64,000 bases of DNA from Clostridium polyendosporum (GTDB lineage: Bacteria; Bacillota; Clostridia; Clostridiales; Clostridiaceae). The notes under the pieces were generated by a model. It saw only the letters and a program-made list of their open reading frames with translations. It did not search any database and had not been told where the DNA came from. The stretch's first letter is position 1. Each line of letters begins with the position of its first letter. The DNA is taken from assembly GCF_018332455.1 (NCBI RefSeq), contig NZ_BOPZ01000014.1, positions 26,450 to 90,449 on the forward strand. The letters run 5' to 3'. This document shows positions 8,380-16,589 of the stretch, piece by piece. The position numbers and the translations under genes are program-made.

Positions 8380-10176
8380 GTGGACAAAAATTTTTATTAT
8401 GACAGGATATCTAAAGGAGAAGAAGAGTTTTTAGTGTTGAAAAACTTATGTAATAATCTTAGTATATTAAGACTTATTATATCTATATCTATGGTACTAT
8501 TTACTATTATTCTTTATAAAATGGATAAAAAAATATATATTGCGTCTGAAATTTTAGGAATGGTTATATTATTTATAATAATTGCATATTTTCATTCACA
8601 AAAACTTGAAGAGAAGAAAAGAAAAGAGCTTTATATTGAAGTAAATAAGCAATCACTTCAAAGGATAGAGGGTGAGTGGAAGTATTTCAACGATTGTGGA
8701 GAAGATCTGAAAAGTAGTGAACATCCGTTTGTTAATGATCTGGATGTATTTGGTAAAAATTCCTTATTTCAATGGATAAATGCTACAATTACAAGCTTTG
8801 GAAGAGAAGTGCTTAGAGAATTATTAAGCTTAAAAGAATTACCAAATAAGAATGAAATTTTAAAAAGACAAGAAGCGTTAAAAGAGCTGGGATGTAAGGT
8901 TGATTTTAGGCAGCAGCTTCAGATTGAAGGTAGGTTAAAAGATAATACTTTTGGCAATACATCAACTTTCATACAATGGTCAATGGAAAGGAATGAAAAT
9001 ATTCTTAAAAATTACATGACTATGATGCTTATAGTTTGTCCAGCTGCATTGCTTTCAATAACATTGTTATATTTTATCACTGGAAAAATACCAAGCTCTA
9101 TACCGTTAGGAATTACATTACTTAATTTTCTGATTCTAAAGCTTGGTACAAAAGAAAGAAATGAAGCTTTAAATATGGTTTATGAGCTCAAAAATAAAAT
9201 ATTTACCTACTTTAGGCTTCTTGAAATAATAGAAAAAGAAGAGTTTAAATGTAAAAAGTTAGTGCAGTTAAAAGATAAGCTGAAAAGTTTAGATCAAAGT
9301 AATTTTTCAAGAGAATTGAAAGAACTTAATTCTATAGCAGCAGCTATTATGGATAGGAAAAATATGGTGTACATAGTTATTAATGTAGCTCTTCTTTGGG
9401 ATTATCACCTTCTTGTAAGACTTGAAAGATGGAGAAGAAAAAATTCAGCTAACATTAATAGATGGTTTAAAACTCTAGGAGAGATAGAAGCATTGTGTAG
9501 CTTAGCAAATATAAGTGGAGATCATTATGAATGGACCTATCCTGAAATCACTGATGATTTAATACTCCAAGGAGACGAGATTGGGCATCCACTTTTGGGA
9601 GGAAAAGCAGTTAGGAATTCCTTTAACCTTGATAAGGAAAAAAGAATAATGTTAGTAACGGGTTCAAATATGTCAGGAAAAAGTACATTCTTGAGAACGG
9701 TTGGGATAAATCTTCTACTTTCATATATGGGAGCTCCAACTTTTTCAAAGAGTTTTAAATGTCCTGTGGTTAATATCTATACATCAATGAGAACAGGAGA
9801 TAATTTGGAGGAGAACATATCATCATTTTATGCGGAAATACTTAGGGTAAAGATGCTGGTAGAGGCAGTGGAAAGAGGGGAAAGAGTATTCTTCCTACTA
9901 GATGAGATTTTTAAAGGAACTAATTCTGCAGATAGGCACACGGGAGCAGAAATACTTATAAGACAGATTAGTGAAAAGAGTGCTATAGGGTTTGTATCAA
10001 CTCATGATTTGGAACTTTGTGATTTGGAAGGTAAGAATAAATCGGTGATTAATTATAATTTTAGGGAGTATTATAAAGATAATAAAATAAAATTTGATTA
10101 TAAACTTAGAAGGGGTAGGTCCACTACAAGAAATGCTGTATATCTTATGAAGTTAGCAGGTATTAAAATTAAATAG
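8380..10176 (+). CDS. Membrane-anchored MutS-family ATPase
   Basis: The C-terminal third is the MutS ATPase domain: Walker A VTGSNMSGKST (about residues 426-436), then ENISSFYAEILR, Walker B FFLLDEIFKGTN and the THD switch STHDLEL. The N-terminal half lacks the mismatch-recognition and connector domains of MutS1. Instead it has hydrophobic segments at about 25-70 and a second pair at about 205-240, and a MutS lever-like middle. Such 600-residue MutS-like proteins are common in clostridia and Bacteroidetes; their function is not established, and classical mismatch repair is unlikely. The GTG at 8380 follows AGAGGATGA. It stands alone between repeat A copy 2 and a terminator. Confidence 0.85.
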   Translation: MDKNFYYDRISKGEEEFLVLKNLCNNLSILRLIISISMVLFTIILYKMDKKIYIASEILGMVILFIIIAYFHSQKLEEKKRKELYIEVNKQSLQRIEGEWKYFNDCGEDLKSSEHPFVNDLDVFGKNSLFQWINATITSFGREVLRELLSLKELPNKNEILKRQEALKELGCKVDFRQQLQIEGRLKDNTFGNTSTFIQWSMERNENILKNYMTMMLIVCPAALLSITLLYFITGKIPSSIPLGITLLNFLILKLGTKERNEALNMVYELKNKIFTYFRLLEIIEKEEFKCKKLVQLKDKLKSLDQSNFSRELKELNSIAAAIMDRKNMVYIVINVALLWDYHLLVRLERWRRKNSANINRWFKTLGEIEALCSLANISGDHYEWTYPEITDDLILQGDEIGHPLLGGKAVRNSFNLDKEKRIMLVTGSNMSGKSTFLRTVGINLLLSYMGAPTFSKSFKCPVVNIYTSMRTGDNLEENISSFYAEILRVKMLVEAVERGERVFFLLDEIFKGTNSADRHTGAEILIRQISEKSAIGFVSTHDLELCDLEGKNKSVINYNFREYYKDNKIKFDYKLRRGRSTTRNAVYLMKLAGIKIK

Positions 10177-10215
10177 TTATAGTTTTATGTGAAAAAATTT
10201 ATAAAGAGGATAACT

Positions 10216-10245
10216 TTGGACAAATCAATAAATAGTTGGTATAAT
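10216..10245 (+). promoter_or_regulatory. Possible promoter upstream of the DUF262 gene
   Basis: TTGGAC at 10216-10221, an 18-base spacer and TATAAT at 10240-10245. The terminator at 10276 lies between it and the gene, so transcription from here may be attenuated. Confidence 0.45.
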
Positions 10246-10275
10246 ATTTCTGTTATTTTAGCAGAAAAAGATACT

Positions 10276-10302
10276 AAAAAAGCCTTTTTGAGGCTTTTTT
10301 TA
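10276..10302 (+). terminator. Rho-independent terminator or attenuator before the DUF262 gene
   Basis: AAAAAAGCC pairs with GGCTTTTTT around a TTTTTGA loop. It is 100 bases after the MutS-like gene and only 23 bases before the DUF262 start. Confidence 0.8.
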
Positions 10303-10324
10303 TTGATATTAAAATATAGGGGGA

Positions 10325-12076
10325 ATGGCTTTGTTTACGGAAATGATAAAGGCTAAGGAGTATTACATAAAGGATTTATTAAGTGATAAATTTCTTTTTG
10401 AAATTCCAGATTATCAAAGAGCATATTCATGGACAAAAGAGAATCTTCAACAACTAATAGATGATATTATTAGTTCTATTGAAGTAAATAAAGAAGAATA
10501 TGGAGATAATTTTGAAAGTTATGAGCCATATTTTATAGGTAGTATAGTGCTTTGCTCAAAAGAATATAAGGATGATGGCTGGGGATTATATGATGTTATT
10601 GATGGACAACAAAGATTAACCTCAATAATTATGTTAATAGCGACTATAAGAGATTTAATAAACAATAATCAATATAAAAATGTACTATCTTCCTTAATAT
10701 ATCAACAGCCAAATGAGCTTATGGGAGTTAAGGAAAGTATAAGAGTAAAGGTTAGGGGTAAGGAACTTGACTTCTTTAAGAAATATGTTTTAGAACTTGG
10801 AGGAACTGAAGAAGCATGTACATTAGACGAGGGAGAGCTTAGTGAAGCTAAAACTAATATGTTTACAGCAATCAATGTTTTTAGAAATAGCTTCTTAGAC
10901 GAAAATGGAGAAGTATTGCATGAAAGAGTAAATGAGTTTATAAAATATATTCTCCAAAAAGTTGTACTAGTAGTAATAACTACAGATTCCTTTACTTCCG
11001 CGTTTAGATTATTTAACGTAATAAATGCTAGAGGACTTCCTCTTACTAATGCTGACCTTCTTAAGAGTGAAAACTTAAGAGTTATAGATGAAGAAATAAG
11101 AAATAAATACACAGACATGTGGGAAACAGATGAACAAGATGTAGGTAAGGAAAGACTTGAAAAAATAATAAGCTTTATAAGAGCGATGAAGCTTAAGAAG
11201 AAGGCTTCAACAACTATATTTGAAGAATTCAATAAGAAAATTTTTGTTCAAGAACCTGAATATAGGGGAGTTAATTTTGTAGAACATCTTAATAAAGTAA
11301 AAACTATATTTGAAAAATATATAGAGGAAGGTGTACTATCCACTGGCGATAAAGAAAAAGATATCTATTATAAAAAACTAGTTTTAGTTATGAAGGACTT
11401 TCTTCCTTTTGATGAATGGATGGCTGCAGTAATTAGCTTTGTAGAAAAGTTCAATAATGATAATCTAACCTTTGAGTTTTTAAAAGTTCTTGAGAAGAGA
11501 ATAACCATTGATTGGATTAATGGAAATTCCTTTGCAGACAGACTTTCAAGAGTATACAGTATTCTTGAAGCTATAGATGCATCATCAATAGGTGAAGACG
11601 TACTAAAGAGTGATGTATTTGTTGGTGATTTAGAAAGGACTAGGGTTTACTTTGAGAATTCATTAAATGATATAGAATTCTATAGTAAGGGAAGAATGAT
11701 GATACCAAAGTATATATTAGTTAGATTAGATATAGAGCTAAGAAGTAAAGATGATATGCAGTATAGTGATAAGATAATGCTTGAGCATATATTACCAAGA
11801 AACGCTAAGGATGCATATTGGGTAACTAACTTCTCTACAGAACAGAGAAGAAATTGGGCAAATAGGTTAGGTAACTTGGTTATCATAAACGGAACAAAGA
11901 ATACAAAGGCAAATAATAAGGCTTTTGCACAGAAAGTGGAACAATACATTTCTAAAAAGGGTGATTTTGCTATAACAAAGGAAATCTTAAATTTTAAGGA
12001 TTGGGATATAGAAATACTAAAAAGCAGACATAGTGAATTAGTTAAAAGAAGTGTAGAATTATGGACTAATATTTAG
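10325..12076 (+). CDS. DUF262-DUF1524 protein (GmrSD-type nuclease, probable anti-phage)
   Basis: The N-terminal DUF262 (ParB-like) domain shows EIPDYQRAYSW (residues 26-36) and DGQQRLTSI (from 93), the nucleotide-binding signature of GmrS. The C-terminal region shows LEHILPRNA (His at 488) followed by WANRLGNLVIINGTKNTKANN, the HNH-like DUF1524 fold of GmrD. Having both in one 583-residue chain is the arrangement of fused GmrSD/type IV restriction enzymes that cut modified phage DNA. RBS TAGGGGGA precedes the ATG. No methyltransferase, helicase or second defence gene is adjacent, and the gene is followed by a remnant of repeat B. The domains are seen; a defence role is inferred from the family, and the DNA target is unknown. 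Confidence 0.85.
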   Translation: MALFTEMIKAKEYYIKDLLSDKFLFEIPDYQRAYSWTKENLQQLIDDIISSIEVNKEEYGDNFESYEPYFIGSIVLCSKEYKDDGWGLYDVIDGQQRLTSIIMLIATIRDLINNNQYKNVLSSLIYQQPNELMGVKESIRVKVRGKELDFFKKYVLELGGTEEACTLDEGELSEAKTNMFTAINVFRNSFLDENGEVLHERVNEFIKYILQKVVLVVITTDSFTSAFRLFNVINARGLPLTNADLLKSENLRVIDEEIRNKYTDMWETDEQDVGKERLEKIISFIRAMKLKKKASTTIFEEFNKKIFVQEPEYRGVNFVEHLNKVKTIFEKYIEEGVLSTGDKEKDIYYKKLVLVMKDFLPFDEWMAAVISFVEKFNNDNLTFEFLKVLEKRITIDWINGNSFADRLSRVYSILEAIDASSIGEDVLKSDVFVGDLERTRVYFENSLNDIEFYSKGRMMIPKYILVRLDIELRSKDDMQYSDKIMLEHILPRNAKDAYWVTNFSTEQRRNWANRLGNLVIINGTKNTKANNKAFAQKVEQYISKKGDFAITKEILNFKDWDIEILKSRHSELVKRSVELWTNI

Positions 12077-12079
12077 TAT

Positions 12080-12127
12080 ATACATAAACAACTTTATAAC
12101 TGAATTGTTTAAGGATGGAAGTCCTAC
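12080..12127 (+). repeat. Repeat B, copy 1 (left portion)
   Basis: ACAACTTTATAACTGAATTG then TTTAAGGATGGAAGT matches the left and central part of the copy at 32207. The right terminal inverted repeat is missing. Confidence 0.6.
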
Positions 12128-12259
12128 ATTAAAAAGGTTAAATTTAAAAGAGAGAATTCCATATTTAATGCCTAAGAATTCAAAATATTTATTTATATCA
12201 CTAGTAGATAAAGAAGTTGTAATTTTAGGGGTTGTAGTAGGAATAGTAAAGAAAAGATA
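12110..12259 (+). pseudogene. Short open-frame remnant without a clear start
   Basis: One frame is open through repeat B copy 1 to a TAA at 12257-12259. It includes YLMPKNSKYLFISLVDKEVV and ends in GVVVGIVKKR, a plausible hydrophobic C-terminus. The only internal ATG (12167) has a weak purine-rich site before it and would give about 30 residues. I do not recognise it. It may be the tail of a decayed gene interrupted by the repeat, or chance. A terminator follows directly. Confidence 0.25.
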
Positions 12260-12306
12260 ATTGGTAAATTAGGAAACCTACAATATCCTAATTTACCAAT
12301 TTTTTC
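12260..12306 (+). terminator. Strong rho-independent terminator
   Basis: ATTGGTAAATTAGG pairs with CCTAATTTACCAAT, followed by TTTTTT. Confidence 0.88.
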
Positions 12307-12379
12307 TTAATAGTAAGTGAAATGATTTCTATTTTATGGCATAATTATATTATGAGTAAATTTTGAGGGGATGTAAGCT

Positions 12380-13279
12380 ATGGGATATGTAATCATAGAT
12401 TTAGAGTTTAATAATTTAAGAAATATAACTAAATACTATCCTAACATTTATGAGGAACACAGTGAGTTAAAGAATATAAGTCTAGATAATGAAATAATAC
12501 AAATAGGTGCGGTTAAGCTTGATAGAATGATAAATAAAATTGGAGAATTTAAAAGATATATTAAACCATCAGTATTTAAAATTATAAATCCTAAGATAAC
12601 TCAAATTACCGGCATTAAGCAGGAGGATTTAGAATATGGTGTTTCATTTTGTGAAGCTATGGAAGAATTTAAGAAGTTTGTAGGTAATGACTCGATAATT
12701 TGCTCTTGGGCAAAGGATGATATTGCTGAAATAATAAAAAATGCTATATATCATAAATATAGTAATATAGATTGGTTAAGGGAATATATAGATATTCAAG
12801 AGTATGTAACCAAGGTACTAGCACATAAAAAATGTTTAAGTCTAAAAAGTGCTCTTGAGGAGTTAAAGATTAGGATTGATGAATCTAAGCTTCATGATGC
12901 CCTAAATGATGCTCTTTATACATTTGAGGTATTTAAGAGATTGTTTAATGGAAGAATAGTAAAAAATTATATTGTAAGAGATATTTATAATATGCCAGCA
13001 ATTATGATAAAAGATCTACAAAATTACCATATAGATAATACTAAAGTAGAATTTAAATGTCCTAAGTGCAAGATTGAGGTTGCCATTGAAAAACCATTGA
13101 AACTCTTTAATTGGAGGTTTATGGCTATCGGTAAGTGTCCTAAATGTAATAGTAAGATTCTTCAAGAAGTTATGATTAAAAGAACTTTAAGTGGAGAAGA
13201 AGTTTATAATAACATTAACACTGTATTAAATGATTTAGAATATATGGATTATTCCTATAAATTTGAGAAGGCAAACTGA
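12380..13279 (+). CDS. DEDDh 3'-5' exonuclease with C-terminal zinc ribbon
   Basis: The N-terminus YVIIDLEFNNL carries the first two acidic residues (DxE) of the exonuclease fold. QIGAVKLD and ICSWAKDD follow, and LHDALNDALYTFEVF supplies the His and final Asp of the DEDDh pattern. Beyond residue 225 a separate module holds CPKC and CPKCNSK, four cysteines that would bind one zinc. DEDDh proteins with this length occur widely in clostridia, and whether the substrate is RNA or DNA is not known. RBS GAGGGGATG precedes the ATG. It is a single gene, convergent with the CAP-like gene on the other strand 13 bases away. Confidence 0.82.
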   Translation: MGYVIIDLEFNNLRNITKYYPNIYEEHSELKNISLDNEIIQIGAVKLDRMINKIGEFKRYIKPSVFKIINPKITQITGIKQEDLEYGVSFCEAMEEFKKFVGNDSIICSWAKDDIAEIIKNAIYHKYSNIDWLREYIDIQEYVTKVLAHKKCLSLKSALEELKIRIDESKLHDALNDALYTFEVFKRLFNGRIVKNYIVRDIYNMPAIMIKDLQNYHIDNTKVEFKCPKCKIEVAIEKPLKLFNWRFMAIGKCPKCNSKILQEVMIKRTLSGEEVYNNINTVLNDLEYMDYSYKFEKAN

Positions 13280-13292
13280 AAGAGTTTGCCTT

Positions 13293-13772
13293 TTAATTTG
13301 AAAAATATGCGACAGCTAAGATAATATCACCCTTTCTAATGATGGAGATCCCTGATTTTGTAAATTTAGTATTTAATATTTGAGATTTATAATTTTCATA
13401 TAGAGTATATGCAATAAGCCTTTCATCTAACATATAGGGATATATATAAACCTGCCTGTATATGCACGCTGTGTTTCCCGTTTCTTTTTTAGGATTTATA
13501 AAATTAGGTTCAATTTTGTTTAATCCAATTGCTAGATTAACAGCATAAATATAAGATAATTCCTTTAATTTTTCTTCTGTAGAAAAGGGAGGGAGATTAT
13601 ATTTCTGTCTTATATCATTAATTTGTTTAAGGCATCGTTTATCTGATTCATAGTACTCAAATATACCAGTAGTATCGTCTTTTTTTAGGCTTTCAATAGA
13701 TAAGTTAGTAAGTTTATATTGTATATGAAAATTATAGCAATGTTTAGGTGCATAATAACTAACTAAAGGCAT
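13293..13772 (-). CDS. CAP/SCP-like domain protein
   Basis: INDIRQKYNLPPFSTEEKLKELSYIYAVNLA resembles the first helices of the CAP (SCP/PR-1) domain of clostridial extracellular proteins, and the C-terminal KGDIILAVAYFSN resembles its last strand. The ATG at 13772 is chosen because GGAG lies eight bases upstream. The frame runs on upstream to a TTG at 13847, which would add a hydrophobic N-terminus (FFLYIFCIISIFFI), a possible signal anchor, but with no ribosome binding site. If the longer form is real the protein is exported, as is usual for the family; if not, it is an unusual cytoplasmic version. The conserved His pair is not obvious, so the assignment is moderate. Confidence 0.55.
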   Translation of the reverse strand: MPLVSYYAPKHCYNFHIQYKLTNLSIESLKKDDTTGIFEYYESDKRCLKQINDIRQKYNLPPFSTEEKLKELSYIYAVNLAIGLNKIEPNFINPKKETGNTACIYRQVYIYPYMLDERLIAYTLYENYKSQILNTKFTKSGISIIRKGDIILAVAYFSN

Positions 13773-14000
13773 ATAATCAACTCCAATTTTAAATTTAGTG
13801 TTAATAAAAAATATAGAGATTATGCAAAATATATAAAGAAAAAACAATAATTTATTTAAATGTATTAAATTGTAAAGAAAGTTAGGTAAAAATTAAGAAA
13901 TTGAAAATATTGTCCTAAAGTATAACATTTACAATAAAAATATGATAATATAATATTGAAGAGTCTCTCAAACAATATAATAGATTAGAAAGGAAAAAAT

Positions 14001-14417
14001 ATGAATATAGCATTTTTTCTAACGCCTAAGAATGAGGTTATTTACGAAAATATTGATTCAACTATGAGACAGGTTATGGAAAGAATGGAACACCATGGCT
14101 ACACAGCTATTCCTATCATAGATAAAACGGGGAAGTACGTTGGTACTCTTACTGAAGGTGATCTTCTTTGGAAACTTAAGAATACACCAGAGTTAAATTT
14201 TAAGGATACCAATAATGTTAAGGTGAGAGAGATTCCAAGAAGGGTGAATCACAATAGTGTTTATATCGATGCAGATATAGAAAATATAATATCCTTAGCA
14301 GTGTCTCAGAATTTTGTGCCTGTAGTGGACGATAATGGAATTTTCATTGGAATAATTAAAAGAAGTGATATAATAAATTACTGTTTTAAAAGACTTAAAA
14401 GTCAAATAGATAATTAA
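14001..14417 (+). CDS. Two-CBS-domain protein
   Basis: The 138 residues are a tandem pair of CBS domains with nothing else. The first includes MRQVMERMEHHGYTAIPIIDKTGKYVGTLTEGDLL, the second DIENIISLAVSQNFVPVVDDNGIFIGIIKRSDII. Such Bateman modules bind adenine nucleotides and usually act as sensors. No partner enzyme is fused or adjacent, so the regulated target is unknown. RBS AAAGGA precedes the ATG. It is followed by repeat C and repeat A, which also separate it from the convergent PspA operon. Confidence 0.88.
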   Translation: MNIAFFLTPKNEVIYENIDSTMRQVMERMEHHGYTAIPIIDKTGKYVGTLTEGDLLWKLKNTPELNFKDTNNVKVREIPRRVNHNSVYIDADIENIISLAVSQNFVPVVDDNGIFIGIIKRSDIINYCFKRLKSQIDN

Positions 14418-14457
14418 GAATTAGTAGAATTCAATAAATATATTATAGACACTTAAA

Positions 14458-14514
14458 TTTAGTTAGAAAACCAGTATTGAAATATCAACATAATGTTCAA
14501 TACTGGTCTTTTAT
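14458..14514. repeat. Repeat C, copy 1 (hairpin)
   Basis: TTTAGTTAGAAAACCAGTATTGA followed by a 20-base loop and TTCAATACTGGT then CTTTT. The same sequence block recurs at 46989-47034. It probably terminates the CBS gene. Confidence 0.6.
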
Positions 14515-14580
14515 GCTGTCATTTCACGAAGTGAAATCTAAGAAGAGTGAAAATGTTTGATGCCCTTTCACTCTTCTTAG
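14515..14580. repeat. Repeat A, variant copy 3 with a bidirectional hairpin
   Basis: The left arm TTTCACGAAGTGAAATCT is near consensus. The right arm has diverged to CTAAGAAGAGTGAAA paired perfectly with TTTCACTCTTCTTAG. It lies between convergent genes and could stop both. Confidence 0.65.
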
Positions 14581-14640
14581 TTATAAAATGTATGCATAAT
14601 ATAAACTTATAGGATGAGTTATTCTTGTCACAGCCTCTTT

Positions 14641-15300
14641 TTATAGATTTGCTGATTCAAGTGTCTCTACAACAAAATCAAATTCTTTGGAATCTGTAAT
14701 TTCTCCATAACTATCTTCTGAAATGCCAGGGTAATAGTAAAGTATAAACTTATCATTGTTATCAAAAAGATTTTCAATTATAATGTACTGTCGTTGAAGT
14801 TCACAATCCTGTAGTGTAGCAAGAACCTTATATTTAGACGCTCTACCATTATTGTTATTTGTAAGTTCTAGAGTGAAATTATCATGATAAGTTATATTTA
14901 TTTTTTCATGATCGCATTTTTTTATAAGTGAATTTCTTCGGCAGCCGAGGCAAGTGTTAAAATTACATTCTTTTATGCAATTTAAGCAAGCGCACTTCGA
15001 GCACTTTTCCAGTTGATCAAAGTCTTCACTATAATCTCTCTTATAGGAGGTTAATAAAGTTTCATATTTATTACCTCCAAACAATCCTTTTAAAAAAGAG
15101 CTTTTTGTATTTTCACTTTCTGCACTTTCTAGAAGATTAATATACTTTTTTAGTACATCTTTTTTGGAATAATATTTTCTTATTTTTAAGGTTTTCTCTG
15201 AAAGAAAGGGTGCTACGTTGTCTACAGCATAAGAAATATCAATATATACCTTACCCCAACGGTCTTTATCTTGCTTAATGAATTCTAAGTCTCTACTCAT
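14641..15300 (-). CDS. Cys-cluster protein with DUF1292-like C-terminus, PspA operon
   Basis: Third gene of a minus-strand operon headed by a membrane protein and PspA. The protein (219 residues) has a helical N-terminal part, then CSKCACLNCIKECNFNTCLG plus CRRN and CDH, a dense cluster of cysteines likely to bind metal. After it, SKYKVLATLQDCELQRQYII and the acidic tail look like a DUF1292-type beta domain. The ATG at 15300 is preferred to an upstream GTG because AGGTGA lies five bases before it. It starts 12 bases after pspA. I know no characterised homologue; a role linked to envelope stress is inferred only from the operon. Confidence 0.7.
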   Translation of the reverse strand: MSRDLEFIKQDKDRWGKVYIDISYAVDNVAPFLSEKTLKIRKYYSKKDVLKKYINLLESAESENTKSSFLKGLFGGNKYETLLTSYKRDYSEDFDQLEKCSKCACLNCIKECNFNTCLGCRRNSLIKKCDHEKINITYHDNFTLELTNNNNGRASKYKVLATLQDCELQRQYIIIENLFDNNDKFILYYYPGISEDSYGEITDSKEFDFVVETLESANL

Positions 15301-15312
15301 AACAGTCACCTA

Positions 15313-15966
15313 TTATTGCTTGTTTTTATATTTTTCAAGTTCAAGATCCAAATCTACTGATTCAAGAGCTTCAAACTCCTTATCTAAGTTATCAATATCT
15401 TTTAATTCTCCAAGACCTTCAGCAAGAGATTCTTTTCTTTGAATCTTTCTTTCTATATCATCAATAGAAATTGAATTGTTTTTAGTTTGTACATTAGCGA
15501 GTATTTCATTAACCTTCTTAGAAGCTTCAGCATTATTAAATCTGGCAGCAGCTTCATCTCTATAATGCCTAGTTTTTTCTATTTCTTCTTCCAGAGCTCT
15601 TAGGTTTTTCTTTATATGCTCAGCTTTAGCAGCTGCTTCATTATAACTGCTTTTTAATGATTCATATTTTTTATCTAATTCAAGTTTTCTTTGAAGAGCC
15701 TTTTTAGCTAATTCTTCATTACCTTTTGAAAGAGCGAGCTTTACCTTTTCATCGTAATCTGCTGATTCTTTTTTTGAAATGTTCATCTTCTTTTCAATTT
15801 CATGAACATTTCCAAGGATTTGAGCTGAAGAAAGTTTTGCCTTATTTAAGTTTTCTTCCATATCTCTTATTTTTTGATCTAATAGCTGAATTGGATTCTC
15901 AACATTGTCTAAAGTATCATTAACCTTTGCTTTGAAAATGTTCGATATTCTTGAAAAAAGTCCCAT
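15313..15966 (-). CDS. pspA: PspA/IM30 family protein
   Basis: Phage-shock protein A homologue of 217 residues, an ESCRT-III-like coiled-coil protein that assembles on stressed membranes. It begins MGLFSRISNIFKAKVNDTLD, the amphipathic membrane-binding helix, then NPIQLLDQKIRDMEENL and long heptad-rich helices to the end. GGAGGT precedes the ATG at 15966 with normal spacing, so the short upstream extension of the frame is not used. It is the middle gene of three, preceded by the Ser-rich membrane protein and followed by the Cys-cluster protein. PspBC/LiaI-type partners are not present. Confidence 0.92.
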   Translation of the reverse strand: MGLFSRISNIFKAKVNDTLDNVENPIQLLDQKIRDMEENLNKAKLSSAQILGNVHEIEKKMNISKKESADYDEKVKLALSKGNEELAKKALQRKLELDKKYESLKSSYNEAAAKAEHIKKNLRALEEEIEKTRHYRDEAAARFNNAEASKKVNEILANVQTKNNSISIDDIERKIQRKESLAEGLGELKDIDNLDKEFEALESVDLDLELEKYKNKQ

Positions 15967-15983
15967 AAAAATTACCTCCAAAA

Positions 15984-16589
15984 TTATTTTCTTCTCATAA
16001 ACTTTTTGATTAATTTTATTAATATTATGATAATAATAAAAATTATAAAAATCTTAATCATAGTGCTCACTATATTATAGGGAGAACTATAAGAGTAAAA
16101 TGGTCTTGTAAAAAATGATGAATTGCTTCTCCCAAAGGACCAAGGTATTGGTATTGGAATATAGCTCTTCTTTGATTCTTGATAGTTTGGTGGCTGGGAA
16201 GGTGAATTTGAAGATGATCCTGATTTATAATCACTACCACTCGAACTACCTGAGTTTGTAGAATTAGAGAAAGAGCCAGATTTATAACCGCTTGTAGATG
16301 ATTTTGATCCACTATTTATTTTTGATGGCGAGGAACTGCTTGATGAATTGGATCCTGAAAAGGAACCTGATTTAAATTTACTACTGGAGGATTTTGAAGA
16401 ACTAAAGGAAGAACTAGACTTAAATCCTCCAGATGATTTACCCCCTTTTGAAGCAGCATACGCAATGGTTGTATTGTTGCCTGTACCAAAAATATTTAAA
16501 GCATCAATTGAAAAACTAGCAAATGTAAATATAAATGTAAGAACTAAGCCAAATAAAAAGCGCTTTTTATTTTTATTGATATTAATCAC
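15984..16589 (-). CDS. Ser/Gly-rich membrane protein, first gene of the pspA operon
   Basis: The N-terminus is an N-in signal (KNKKRFLFGLVLTFIFTFASF). About 90 residues of very Ser-rich low-complexity sequence follow (SSSSFSSSKSSSSKFKSGSF and further repeats). A C-terminal hydrophobic helix (IKIFIIFIIIIILIKLI) ends in KKFMRRK, so the Ser-rich part is probably outside and the tail inside. The start is uncertain: the first in-frame GTG (16589-16587) overlaps the strong GGGGAGGTG site itself, while the codon at the right distance is an in-frame ATC. It stands 17 bases before pspA and is probably its membrane partner, by analogy with other Psp systems. Confidence 0.7.
   Translation of the reverse strand: MININKNKKRFLFGLVLTFIFTFASFSIDALNIFGTGNNTTIAYAASKGGKSSGGFKSSSSFSSSKSSSSKFKSGSFSGSNSSSSSSPSKINSGSKSSTSGYKSGSFSNSTNSGSSSGSDYKSGSSSNSPSQPPNYQESKKSYIPIPIPWSFGRSNSSFFTRPFYSYSSPYNIVSTMIKIFIIFIIIIILIKLIKKFMRRK

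Noticed and set aside
10702..11232. Long open frame on the minus strand inside the DUF262 gene
   Set aside because: It is antisense to a protein with intact domain motifs, is Ser/Leu-rich as expected for a complement of Lys/Glu codons, and has no ribosome binding site.
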